From NCBI GenBank assembly GCA_031281225.1, contig JAITFQ010000056.1, forward strand, positions 1-40,231: a stretch of DNA of 40,231 nt, read 5' to 3'. Below are positions 1-8,718 of this stretch, in pieces; the stretch's first letter is position 1; every line of letters starts with the position of its first letter. The notes under the pieces are model-generated. The model had not been told where the DNA came from. It did not search any database and worked only from the letters and a program-made list of their open reading frames with translations. A program made the translations under genes and the position numbers. The DNA is from Chitinispirillales bacterium (GTDB lineage Bacteria > Fibrobacterota > Chitinivibrionia > Chitinivibrionales > Chitinispirillaceae).

Positions 1-1
1 A

Positions 2-601
2 ATCGTTGAAATATGTGTAATTTTGGTTGCGTTGCCAATTTTGTTTAAAACAAAATTTACATTCATTGTATTTTTGATTGCTGCGGCATTATGGTTCTTT
101 TCAATAAGCATTGAACCTGCACTGTATGGAGAATGGCGCATGACCTGGACAGACAGAGCAACTGTTTCAAATATATTTGGTATATTAATGATAGGTATTG
201 CCTATTTCATGGATATGAAATTTAAAGAAGATTATGCATTCTGGATGTATCTATTCGGCTTAATAGCTCTTTCATTAGGCTTATCAGTATTTAACAACGA
301 TACAATTTTCAGATTTGTATTACTTGGCGGTGTAAATATTCTTTTAATACTGTTTTCATTGTTCATCAATAGAAACGTGTTTTTGGTTTTTGGGGCAATT
401 GGATTAACACAGTTTTTAGCTAGATTATCATGGGTCTTCTTCGAGGGTTCTGTGTTTTTTCCGTTTACGCTGACGATAATAGGGGTGTTATTAATTTTAT
501 TGGGTATATATTTCCAAAAAAACAGAGAACGTATACAAGAGAATGTCATAAATAAACTACCTTTATTTATATTGAATTTAAGACCGATGAAAAATATATA
601 A
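2..601 (+). CDS. Multi-TM membrane protein, 3' fragment (DUF2157-like C-terminal region), open to the left window edge
   Basis: Reading frame is open from nt 2 (IVEICVILVALPI...) through the listed ORF 23..601; repeated hydrophobic segments; C-terminal GVLLILLGIYFQKNRE pattern typical of such membrane proteins. Confidence 0.6.
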   Translation: MVEICVILVALPILFKTKFTFIVFLIAAALWFFSISIEPALYGEWRMTWTDRATVSNIFGILMIGIAYFMDMKFKEDYAFWMYLFGLIALSLGLSVFNNDTIFRFVLLGGVNILLILFSLFINRNVFLVFGAIGLTQFLARLSWVFFEGSVFFPFTLTIIGVLLILLGIYFQKNRERIQENVINKLPLFILNLRPMKNI

Positions 602-632
602 ACAGCGTGCTTTTCGAGAAATTTGCTCCATC

Positions 633-684
633 GCACAACAAACGGTAACTGCACACCGTCCTGTAGTGTGCGTTTTTGGTTTGT
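633..684. terminator. Nested hairpin / candidate terminator between convergent genes
   Basis: GCACAC (651-656) N9 GTGTGC (666-671) followed by GTTTTTGG; outer arms GCACAACAAACG and CGTTTTTGGTTTGTGC are also complementary with small bulges. Confidence 0.5.
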
Positions 685-730
685 GCAACCTCCAAATTTT
701 ATTGGGTTAACGAAAATGGCCTTAATAACG

Positions 731-2251
731 TCACCGCCCCATCGTAACATCGACGCAAAACATTTTTCTCGAATCCCGCAGTAGCAATTTCCCCTCCACA
801 AGCGCCATCGGCCCCCAGGCGTCTACGCCGTGGGTGATTTTGGCGGCGCCTTGTTTTTCGAAGCGGCGGGGGGTGGCGGCGGCAGTAACGAGGGTTCCCT
901 CGTCGCTCAGGATGTAGAAGCGGTTGTCGGCGATGATAAACGGGCCCAGCCCGAAAAGGATGTCCTGCCCGCTTGTCCAATTGATTTTTTCAGGGGTGTT
1001 TTCGTTCACGCAGACGAAGCGGTCGCGGTGCGGGCCGGCGTCTTTGGGTAACACGGCGCAGAGTTGGCCGTTGTGATAGAGCGGGGTTTGCTGCTCGGAG
1101 GCGAGGGCTTCGCGGACACCATAGCGGTTTACCAGGGTGATGGAAAATCGGCGGCCGTCCGCGCCGTCCGTATGGGAAACCTGAAATACCGCGCTGCCGG
1201 CGCCGTAGCCGGCGGTCATGAATATCCGATTGTTCGAAATTTGCACGGGCGACGGGGCCACCACGGGGTGGTTGAACTCGTCGGACTCAAAGAGTACCGC
1301 CCCGCGGTCGGGGCCGTCGGCGGCGACGCCGGCAATTCCGCCCGACGCGCAGTAGACATATACTTTGCGGCCGCCGAACGTCATCGGGATTATTGACGAG
1401 TGCGACATTTTCCAGTTGTGCCTGTTCGGGGTCTCCCAGAGAATTTCGCCTGTCATCTTATGCACGCCTATCATGAGCGCGCGGGGGCCGGATGGGGCTA
1501 TCACAACCACGGTGTCATCTATGAGCGGGCATTGGCCGGTATACCACAGGGGGACGGTTGAGCCATACTCTTTTACGAGGTCTATCCCCCACAGAAACTC
1601 GCCGGTTTGCGTGTGCGCGGCCATCACGTGGCACATCGGGCCTATGGTGACGACGGCGCTGTCGGTCACGGCGGGGATTGTGCGCGACATCCCGTGGTTG
1701 CGGCGGACTTTCACGTTGTATCCGCGGCGCCAGATTTCCTGCCCGGTTTCAAGCGAGAAGACGCGCAGGTAGTCGGCCTCCTCATTCTCGTCATAATCCA
1801 AAACATACACCCGCCCGCTGTGTACGGCGGGGGCGGCGTGCCCTTCGCCTAAATCAATCGTCCATAGTATATTGGGGGGCTGCCCGCCTGAAAAATTTGT
1901 CAGGGGTATCTGCTCGGCGCTGATTGCATTGATATTCGTACCGCGGAAACGGGGCCATGAGGCGATGTCGTGCGCGGGGGCAGGCGGGCACGGCTTGCCT
2001 TGGGGGAAGGTATCATCGGAATCGGCGGTGTCATCCCCGCCGTCGCCGCCGCAATCATCCGCAAAGACGTGAAACAAATTACCTATGCTGGACGCCGGAC
2101 CAATCGCGCCCGCGGACGCCCGATCGAGCGGTTCGCCGTCCATTCCAGGTACGCGTTCGGTTATGTCAAACGGCGGGGCATGTACGGACCACCACACAAT
2201 CACGGCGGTCCATACGACGGCTGTTATTATTATGGACAGGCGGAGCATCAC
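731..2251 (-). CDS. Membrane-anchored PQQ-like beta-propeller repeat protein
   Basis: 506 aa; N-terminal TM helix LSIIITAVVWTAVIVWW; repeated blade motifs (GRVYVLDYDEN..., TGEILWETP, TGQEIWRRG); start overlaps the upstream gene stop by 4 nt. Confidence 0.85.
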   Translation of the reverse strand: MMLRLSIIITAVVWTAVIVWWSVHAPPFDITERVPGMDGEPLDRASAGAIGPASSIGNLFHVFADDCGGDGGDDTADSDDTFPQGKPCPPAPAHDIASWPRFRGTNINAISAEQIPLTNFSGGQPPNILWTIDLGEGHAAPAVHSGRVYVLDYDENEEADYLRVFSLETGQEIWRRGYNVKVRRNHGMSRTIPAVTDSAVVTIGPMCHVMAAHTQTGEFLWGIDLVKEYGSTVPLWYTGQCPLIDDTVVVIAPSGPRALMIGVHKMTGEILWETPNRHNWKMSHSSIIPMTFGGRKVYVYCASGGIAGVAADGPDRGAVLFESDEFNHPVVAPSPVQISNNRIFMTAGYGAGSAVFQVSHTDGADGRRFSITLVNRYGVREALASEQQTPLYHNGQLCAVLPKDAGPHRDRFVCVNENTPEKINWTSGQDILFGLGPFIIADNRFYILSDEGTLVTAAATPRRFEKQGAAKITHGVDAWGPMALVEGKLLLRDSRKMFCVDVTMGR

Positions 2252-3522
2252 TTCACCGCGTAGGCGTGCAACTGATCCGCGTACCGCACGTACAGCACCC
2301 CGTGGCTAACGACCGGGTGCGCCCAAAAGTAGCTTTTCAGCTCCCCTTCCGGCACCTGAAACGAGCTGATTACGTTAAACCCCTGCGGCGTCGCCCGCGC
2401 GAGGCTCATCGCCCCGTCTTCCCCATAGAGGTAGAGCATTCCGTCGGCGAAGGTTACCGCCCCCTTGCCCGGCGCATTCCATACCTGCCTTCCGGTCATG
2501 GCGTTTATGCAGAACCATCCCCTGCTTTCGTGGCCCGATCCATAGATATGGCCGTCGTGCAGTATCACGCCGCCGTGGTGGTTATCCATCAGCTTGACGT
2601 CGTACACTTTCCGCGGCGCGAACTCCCCCCTGTTGTTCAGTTCCAATTTCACGAGCATTGACCCTCTTCCGTAGCCGCTCGACGCGAATATATGGCCGTT
2701 GCCGACGTAGATGGGGTCGGTGCAGTTATTTTCGCGGTTGTTGGCCATGGGCACCGTCCAGAGCAGTCTGCCGGTTTTGGTATCCATTCCGTAGAGGAAC
2801 GCGGAACTGAACGAGACGAGCTGCCTGAACCCGTTGTTATCTATGATGATTGGCGAAGCGTACCCCGCGTCTCCGGCCGACTGGCGCGTTCCAAAACTTG
2901 GGGACGCCCATATCTCCGCGCCGGTATTTTTGTTGAGCGCGACCACCGACGCCCCGGTTCCGTACGCGGATACAAAAATCGCGTCGCCGTCTATGACCGG
3001 CGATTCGGTATATCCGTAGAGCGGCATCTCCGCCCCGTATTTCTCCGGTATGTTGACCTGCCATTTCAGCGCGCCGGTTGCAGCGTCGGCCGCTATCAGC
3101 ACCCCGGTGTCGCTAAGGAGGAACACGGTGTTTGACGCGGGGTCGACGGTTGGCGTGCTCCGCGTCCCGACGTATGATCTCGCGAACGCGCGCGTCGCCA
3201 CCCAAGCTCTTCCGGCGGGCGTTTCCCACAGGATTTTGCCGTCACTGTCGAGCGCGAACAGGAAATTTTGGTTGTTTTTAACCCCGGCAGTATATATTAT
3301 CCCCCTCGACGTCACAACGCCGCTGTACCCGTTTCCAATTCCGGTCGCTGTCCACAGTTTGCGGGGGCCTTCCTGGGGCCATTGCCTGAGCAGCCCCGTT
3401 TCGCGCGATCTGTTTGTACGGTCGGGGCCGTGGAAGGCCGGCCAGTCGGCCGCGAGCGCGGTTGCCGCCACGGCGGCGGTTATGGCGGTTGCGGCCATAA
3501 GGGTTTTTAGCTTGACGGTCAT
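2248..3522 (-). CDS. Secreted PQQ-like beta-propeller repeat protein
   Basis: 424 aa; signal peptide MTVKLKTLMAATAITAAVAATALA; WPAFHGPDRTNRS, DGKILWETPAG, ATGALKWQVN, KTGRLLWTVP, MTGRQVWNAPG blades. Confidence 0.88.
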   Translation of the reverse strand: MTVKLKTLMAATAITAAVAATALAADWPAFHGPDRTNRSRETGLLRQWPQEGPRKLWTATGIGNGYSGVVTSRGIIYTAGVKNNQNFLFALDSDGKILWETPAGRAWVATRAFARSYVGTRSTPTVDPASNTVFLLSDTGVLIAADAATGALKWQVNIPEKYGAEMPLYGYTESPVIDGDAIFVSAYGTGASVVALNKNTGAEIWASPSFGTRQSAGDAGYASPIIIDNNGFRQLVSFSSAFLYGMDTKTGRLLWTVPMANNRENNCTDPIYVGNGHIFASSGYGRGSMLVKLELNNRGEFAPRKVYDVKLMDNHHGGVILHDGHIYGSGHESRGWFCINAMTGRQVWNAPGKGAVTFADGMLYLYGEDGAMSLARATPQGFNVISSFQVPEGELKSYFWAHPVVSHGVLYVRYADQLHAYAVK

Positions 3523-3542
3523 TTTTTACCTGCCTTTCTGTG

Positions 3543-4757
3543 TTATTGACTGTATCCTTCAAAGAATTTCTTGATTTTATTCATCGCGTCGATCAAATCC
3601 TCTTTCGCCGGCAGATATACCACCCTGAAATGGTCGGGGTGCGGCCAGTTGAAACCGCGGCCGTGTATGAGCAGAATCTGCTCGCTTCTCAGCAGGTCGT
3701 AGACGAACTTTTCGTCGTTTGTGATATTAAATTTTTTGATGTCGATTTTCGGAAACGTGTAGAACGCCGCTTTCGGCTTCACGCACGTTATCCCCGGAAT
3801 GTCCGTGAGCATTGAGTGGCAGATATTCCGCTGTTCGTACAGCCGCCCGCCGGGGCGGGTGAGGTCGTATATGCTTTGGTATCCGCCAAGCGCCGTCTGG
3901 ATGATAGACTGCGCCGGAACGTTGCTGCACAGACGCATCGACGCAAGCATTGTGAGCCCTTCGCAATAATCTTTCGCGAGTTCCTTCTTGCCGCTCACAA
4001 CCATCCACCCCGACCTGAATCCCGCCACGCGGTAGGTTTTTGACAGTCCGTTGAAAGTGACGAATAAAAGGTCGTCGGCCAATGACGCCATGGCGGTATG
4101 TTCGGCGTCGTCGTACAGAACTTTGTCGTAGATTTCATCCGTAAAAACAATCAGGTTATGCTCGCGGGCGATCTGGATTATCTGTTCGAGGATTTCGACA
4201 GGGTACAGCGCGCCGGTCGGGTTGTTGGGGTTGATTACGACGATACCCCTTGTCTTCTGGGTAATTTTGCTTTTAATGTCGGCGACATCGGGATACCAGT
4301 CCGATTCCTCGTCGCATGTGTAGTACACCGCCTTGCCGCCGGAGAGGTTGGCCGCGGCTGTCCACAGCGGGTAGTCCGGCGTCGGTATGAGCAGTTCGTC
4401 GCCGTTATCGAGCAGCGCCTGCGTGGCCATGAGTATGACTTCGCTGACGCCGTTGCCGATGTAGATATCCTCTATCCCCACACCCTGGATATTTTTCTGC
4501 TGGCAATACTGCATGACGGCCTTGCGCGCGGTGAACAGTCCCTTTGAGTCGCAGTACCCCTGCGACTTGGGCAGATTGAGTATCATATCGTGTATGATCT
4601 CGTCCGGCGCCATAAGCCCGAAAGCGGCTGGGTTGCCGGTATTGAGTTTGAGTATGCGCTTGCCCTCGTCTTCGAGGCGTTTCGCTTCATCAACAACGGG
4701 CCCGCGGATATCGTAGAGTACGTTGTCGAGCTTTGTTGATTTTTTGATTGTTACCAT
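3543..4757 (-). CDS. Pyridoxal-phosphate aminotransferase class I/II (AlaA-like)
   Basis: 404 aa; NPNNPTGALY, SLSKTYRVAGFRSGW-type PLP lysine motif (NGLSKTYRVAGFRSGWM), conserved DEIYDKVLYD. Confidence 0.9.
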   Translation of the reverse strand: MVTIKKSTKLDNVLYDIRGPVVDEAKRLEDEGKRILKLNTGNPAAFGLMAPDEIIHDMILNLPKSQGYCDSKGLFTARKAVMQYCQQKNIQGVGIEDIYIGNGVSEVILMATQALLDNGDELLIPTPDYPLWTAAANLSGGKAVYYTCDEESDWYPDVADIKSKITQKTRGIVVINPNNPTGALYPVEILEQIIQIAREHNLIVFTDEIYDKVLYDDAEHTAMASLADDLLFVTFNGLSKTYRVAGFRSGWMVVSGKKELAKDYCEGLTMLASMRLCSNVPAQSIIQTALGGYQSIYDLTRPGGRLYEQRNICHSMLTDIPGITCVKPKAAFYTFPKIDIKKFNITNDEKFVYDLLRSEQILLIHGRGFNWPHPDHFRVVYLPAKEDLIDAMNKIKKFFEGYSQ

Positions 4758-4880
4758 GGATATTTTTTCTTTCTTTTTTGGGTGTTATCATGGATTATAT
4801 AATATAAATTATTGCGCAGGGGTGTGGGGAAAATTTTTTATTTTTATTGCGTTTCGGGGAAAAATGACGTATATTATAAT

Positions 4881-5135
4881 ATGTGGCTGACAAAACACGC
4901 AAGAGAGCGGATGGTTGAACGGGAAATTAGCGAGGAGGAGGTTTTTGCTATTTTCGCCGATTCTAATTTCATATCTTATGATAGCAATAAGGATAAAACC
5001 GTTGTGGCAGTGATAGGAAAGGTGGGGGAACGAATTTTGGTGGCCATCTATAATACAGCTACCAAAGGTATTATTACCGTACGTACAGCAAACAGAAAAG
5101 AAAGGAAAATGTATGATATACGATTCGAATTATGA
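4881..5135 (+). CDS. DUF4258-type small protein
   Basis: MWLTKHARERMVEREISEEEV... resembles DUF4258; internal ATG 4881 chosen over the upstream TTG at 4812. Confidence 0.6.
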   Translation: MWLTKHARERMVEREISEEEVFAIFADSNFISYDSNKDKTVVAVIGKVGERILVAIYNTATKGIITVRTANRKERKMYDIRFEL

Positions 5136-5424
5136 TCCTACAACCGACCCAAATTACGAAGACGACCCCAGTATCGACTACGAATATTACGATACTACCG
5201 ACTTTGGGGACAAGTTCCGTGAAGCAAGGGAACGCGGCGAGTTGTATACTTTCGCGCAGTTGAAAGCCGAGTACGGATGCGCCGACGCCCACGAGGCCAT
5301 CGTTAAGGCCAGAGAATTAAACAGGGCAAAGAGGTTATTAAACGCCGAACCGGCCACGTGCCTGAAAATAGAACCCGCGGGGACGCGGCGCCGCGTGAAA
5401 GACAGGGTTACCGCGCTGACATAG
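5113..5424 (+). CDS. Small acidic N-terminal protein, partner of DUF4258 gene
   Basis: 103 aa, start overlaps the DUF4258 gene by 23 nt (translational coupling geometry); D/Y-rich N-terminus. Confidence 0.55.
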   Translation: MIYDSNYDPTTDPNYEDDPSIDYEYYDTTDFGDKFREARERGELYTFAQLKAEYGCADAHEAIVKARELNRAKRLLNAEPATCLKIEPAGTRRRVKDRVTALT

Positions 5425-5449
5425 CGGGCGAACACAGTTCGCCCCTGCT
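5422..5449 (-). repeat. Dispersed palindromic intergenic repeat, copy in - orientation
   Basis: TAGCGGGCGAAC ACA GTTCGCCCCTGCT; GGGCGAAC/GTTCGCCC stem; overlaps stop codon TAG 5422-5424. Confidence 0.75.
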
Positions 5450-5645
5450 ACACCGCTTAGTTCTTCTTGTCACGCCCCTACCTCTAAGTGGGAGAATTGG
5501 TACATTTTTTTGGCGAAAACATCCGGGGTGTTAAAAACAACACCAAAGTCAATCATAATATGCTACTCCGCCTAATGGACTATTTCGGTGTAATCAAACA
5601 GGCCGGCGAAAGCATAGAAATGGAAACGGGGCACTTGAAGGCTTA

Positions 5646-6389
5646 TTAGGTGCTTATACCGTTGCCGGATTTATCACCTTCCGCATGATTATCCTGCTCG
5701 CCGCCCAACTCCTCAGCCGACATCTCTTCCATCTTTGCCCGCGCCATGACCTCAAACTCTTCTATCCGCGGTAAATCGCCGATTTTATTTATCCCGAAAT
5801 ACCGCAGAAAATCGTTCGTCGTCCCGTAGAGCAGTGGGCGCCCCGGTTTTTCGCTCCGGCCGCAGATGTCGACGAGTTTTCTTTCGAGAAGCGTTTTCAT
5901 CGCTCCGTCGGAAAGCACCCCGCGCACCGCCTCAACTTCGGCTTTTGATATCGGCTGGCGGTAGGCGATAATCGCTAAACATTCGAGCGCTTGCAGGGAC
6001 AGTTTTTTGGCGGTGCGCTCCTTGTATAGCTTTTTGACCCACGGGTGGTAAAATACTGCCGTGCGGAACCTGTACCCGCCCCCCGCCTCGACAATCTCAA
6101 ACGGGTGCTTCTCCCTTTCAAGCTGCTCGTTTATCTCGCTCACCATCTTGCGCAAACTCCGCGCGTCGGGCGCGCTCGGTATCAACGCTTTGAGTTTCGC
6201 GGGGGTCAGCAGCTCGTCGGAAGCGAACAGCAAAGCCTCCAAAATCCGCAGCTCATCAACCCCGCCGGTTTCGTCAATGCCCGCCAATTCATCAACGTCG
6301 CACGCCTCAATACCGTCATCGACATTATTGATACCGTCAACATTGCCGGCCTCGTCACCTGTATTATTAACCCCATTAATTTCCGCCAA
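5646..6389 (-). CDS. scpB: Segregation and condensation protein ScpB
   Basis: 247 aa; LRILEALLFASDELL..., ALECLAIIAYRQPISKAEVEAVRGV..., GRPLLYGTTNDFLRYFGI; immediately downstream of scpA. Confidence 0.93.
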   Translation of the reverse strand: MAEINGVNNTGDEAGNVDGINNVDDGIEACDVDELAGIDETGGVDELRILEALLFASDELLTPAKLKALIPSAPDARSLRKMVSEINEQLEREKHPFEIVEAGGGYRFRTAVFYHPWVKKLYKERTAKKLSLQALECLAIIAYRQPISKAEVEAVRGVLSDGAMKTLLERKLVDICGRSEKPGRPLLYGTTNDFLRYFGINKIGDLPRIEEFEVMARAKMEEMSAEELGGEQDNHAEGDKSGNGIST

Positions 6390-7170
6390 TTGCCCTACCC
6401 CCGTCTCTCAAAACAAAAATTTCCCCGAACTCAAACTCCTGCCTGAACCGCAGCTGCCCCATCTTCGCAAGCTCCAGTATCGCCATGAACGTCACAACAA
6501 GCGCGATTTTTCTCCTGTCGTCGGAGAACAACTCCTCGAACCGCACCTCGCGCGCTCCGCCGATGTCGCCTAACACCATGATAATATGCTCTATCCTGTC
6601 GTCAATCCGGCAATTATCCACCTCCACGACATGATTCGGCTTTTCATCCGTAATCCGCTCCAGCACACTCTTGAACGCGGTAATCAGATCGAATATCGAC
6701 ACATCGCCGACCACCGCCTCGCCGTCGTCGCCCTCCCGCACCGGCGCTTCGAGGCTTTCGACATCCTCCGCCCTGCCCCGCGAGTACGCCCCAAACTGCC
6801 GCGCCTCAAAACCTTTGAGCGCCCCGGCCGCCTCCTTGAACTTCTTGTATTCGAGGAGCGCCGCGATAAGCCGCTCGCGGTCGTAAATCCCGCCGTCGGC
6901 CCCGCCCAAGTTCTCCGGCGCCGAGTCTGGCAGAAGTTCCCGCGCTTTCAGCCTGACAAGCGTCGCCGCCATGTTCAGATACTCGCCCGCGACGTCGATA
7001 TTCAGATCGCGCATGACATCTAAATACGCCAAATACTGCGCCGCGATCTGGGCGACCTTTATATCTACTATATTGACCTCGGCCTTGTTGACCAGATAGA
7101 GCAGCAGGTCAAGCGGCCCCTCAAAAAGGTCAAGGCTGACCTCATACTCCCGCTTCAACGTCAAAACCAC
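6376..7170 (-). CDS. scpA: Segregation and condensation protein ScpA
   Basis: 264 aa; YEVSLDLFEGPLDLLLYLVNKAEVNIVDIKVAQIAAQYLAYLD, EYLNMAATLVRLKARELLP; 14 nt overlap with scpB. Confidence 0.95.
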   Translation of the reverse strand: MVLTLKREYEVSLDLFEGPLDLLLYLVNKAEVNIVDIKVAQIAAQYLAYLDVMRDLNIDVAGEYLNMAATLVRLKARELLPDSAPENLGGADGGIYDRERLIAALLEYKKFKEAAGALKGFEARQFGAYSRGRAEDVESLEAPVREGDDGEAVVGDVSIFDLITAFKSVLERITDEKPNHVVEVDNCRIDDRIEHIIMVLGDIGGAREVRFEELFSDDRRKIALVVTFMAILELAKMGQLRFRQEFEFGEIFVLRDGGRAIGGN

Positions 7171-7263
7171 GCGATACCCTCTATTTTATACTTGATTAAT
7201 ATGCCAAATTAATATTGCCCGACACATGCCTGCCCTCTAAAATACATGAATGAGTTTTGTTTT

Positions 7264-8640
7264 TTACAACCTCAACACGGGTAAAGAAAATTCCATTTGC
7301 TTTACGATTTGTTGATTAACCGCGCTGATTAACCCGTCGATATTTCCTAAATCTAACGGCAGGTCTATTTTCAGGGTTTTGTCGCGCGAAACGAATTCGA
7401 CGGCGTTTCTTTGGCACGTCTTGGGGCTGACGATCAGGCGCAGCGGGCAGCCCAGCAGGTCGGCGTCGGAGAACATCACCCCGGCGCTCACGGCGCGGTC
7501 GTCAAAAATTACTTCCACGCCCGCTTTCAGCAGGCCGCCGTATATCTTCGCGGCAGCTTCCGAGACCTCGGGGGTGTCGCTCATGAGAGCGCAGAGATGC
7601 ACCTGCCACGGGGCTATCGACATCGGCCAGATTGGGCCGAACTTGTCGTGGCGCGCCTCGCAGACGGAGGCGGCGAGACGGCCAACACCTATGCCGTAGC
7701 AACCCATAATCGGGTATTGCAGATTGTCGTCCTTGTCCGTATACTGCATCCCCATAGCCTCGCTGTATTTTGTGCCGAGCTGAAAAATGTTCCCGATCTC
7801 GATGCCGTTTTTGGCGGTTATCGCCTTCTTCCCGCAGGCGGGGCACGCCGCGCCCTCAAGCGCTTTCGCCACGGCGTGGCGATCGCTTGCCTCATCGGGC
7901 GAACCGGCAGGTTTTTCAACGATATTTTCCGCGGCCTCCATGTTGGAGCGGAAATCACAGGAGGCGCAGATTATGATGGTGTCCTCCCCCACATCGTTTA
8001 GCAGCATAAATTCATGCGCGACCTTGCCGCCCATCATCCCCGAATCCGATTTTACGGACACCGCCTCGGGCAGGCCGGCGCGGGCGAAGATACGCTCGTA
8101 GGCCTTGTGGCACTCTTCGTAGTATTCCTCGAGGTCTTCCTGCGACGTGTGGAATGAGTAGGCGTCTTTCATTGTAAATTCTCTGACCCTGATAAGCCCC
8201 GCCCGGGCGCGCGGCTCGTCGCGAAATTTTGTCTGAATCTGATAGACCATAAACGGGTAGTGCGAGTAGGACGGGGCCGCGCCGCGCACTAGATGGACAA
8301 CGGCTTCCTCGTGCGTCATCCCGAGCACCATATCGTTGCCGCCGCGATCCTTGAAGCGCAAAAGCTCGCTGCCGACGCTGTCGAATCGGCCCGATTCTTT
8401 CCATAACGCGGCGGGCATGACGACGGGTAGCATCACCTCCTGCCCGCCTATACGGTTCATCTCGTCGCGTATTATGGCCTCGATTTTTTGCATGATACGC
8501 TTTGCCGGCGCGTAGAGCGAAATTATCCCGCTTCCGACATTTTTTATGTAGCCGCCGCGCACCATGAGCGCATGGCTCGTGATCTGGCAGTCGGCGGGCG
8601 TTTCCTTGAAACGCAGGCCTAACAGTTGTGAAATTTTCAT
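7264..8640 (-). CDS. proS: Prolyl-tRNA synthetase lacking the INS editing domain
   Basis: MKISQLLGLRFKETPADCQITSHALMVRGGYIKNVGSGIISLYAP, class II motifs TKFRDEPRARAGLIRVREFTMKDAYSF, IFQLGTKYSEAMG, MGCYGIGVGRL; start codon placed at the internal Met (8640) rather than 8670. Confidence 0.93.
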   Translation of the reverse strand: MKISQLLGLRFKETPADCQITSHALMVRGGYIKNVGSGIISLYAPAKRIMQKIEAIIRDEMNRIGGQEVMLPVVMPAALWKESGRFDSVGSELLRFKDRGGNDMVLGMTHEEAVVHLVRGAAPSYSHYPFMVYQIQTKFRDEPRARAGLIRVREFTMKDAYSFHTSQEDLEEYYEECHKAYERIFARAGLPEAVSVKSDSGMMGGKVAHEFMLLNDVGEDTIIICASCDFRSNMEAAENIVEKPAGSPDEASDRHAVAKALEGAACPACGKKAITAKNGIEIGNIFQLGTKYSEAMGMQYTDKDDNLQYPIMGCYGIGVGRLAASVCEARHDKFGPIWPMSIAPWQVHLCALMSDTPEVSEAAAKIYGGLLKAGVEVIFDDRAVSAGVMFSDADLLGCPLRLIVSPKTCQRNAVEFVSRDKTLKIDLPLDLGNIDGLISAVNQQIVKQMEFSLPVLRL

Positions 8641-8680
8641 TGCAACGAATCCCTTATGGTTTGTTATCAAATGTCACGGT

Positions 8681-8712
8681 AAGAGTGCGGGCAGACCACC
8701 CCACCCCTACGA
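8681..8712 (-). repeat. Degenerate copy of the dispersed intergenic repeat (- orientation)
   Basis: Reverse complement TTCGTAGGGGTGGGGTGGTCTGCCCGCACT resembles CGTAGGGGCG...CGCCCGC. Confidence 0.4.
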
Positions 8713-8718
8713 ATCACA

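Noticed and set aside
1957-2661. 234-aa plus-strand ORF and other ORFs over 830-3500
   Set aside because: Antisense to the two beta-propeller genes; Arg-rich, no domain
7410-7425. TTGGCACGTCTTGGGG as a sigma-54 site
   Set aside because: Lacks TTGC at the -12 position and lies inside proS
7411-8001. 196-aa plus-strand ORF
   Set aside because: Antisense to proS
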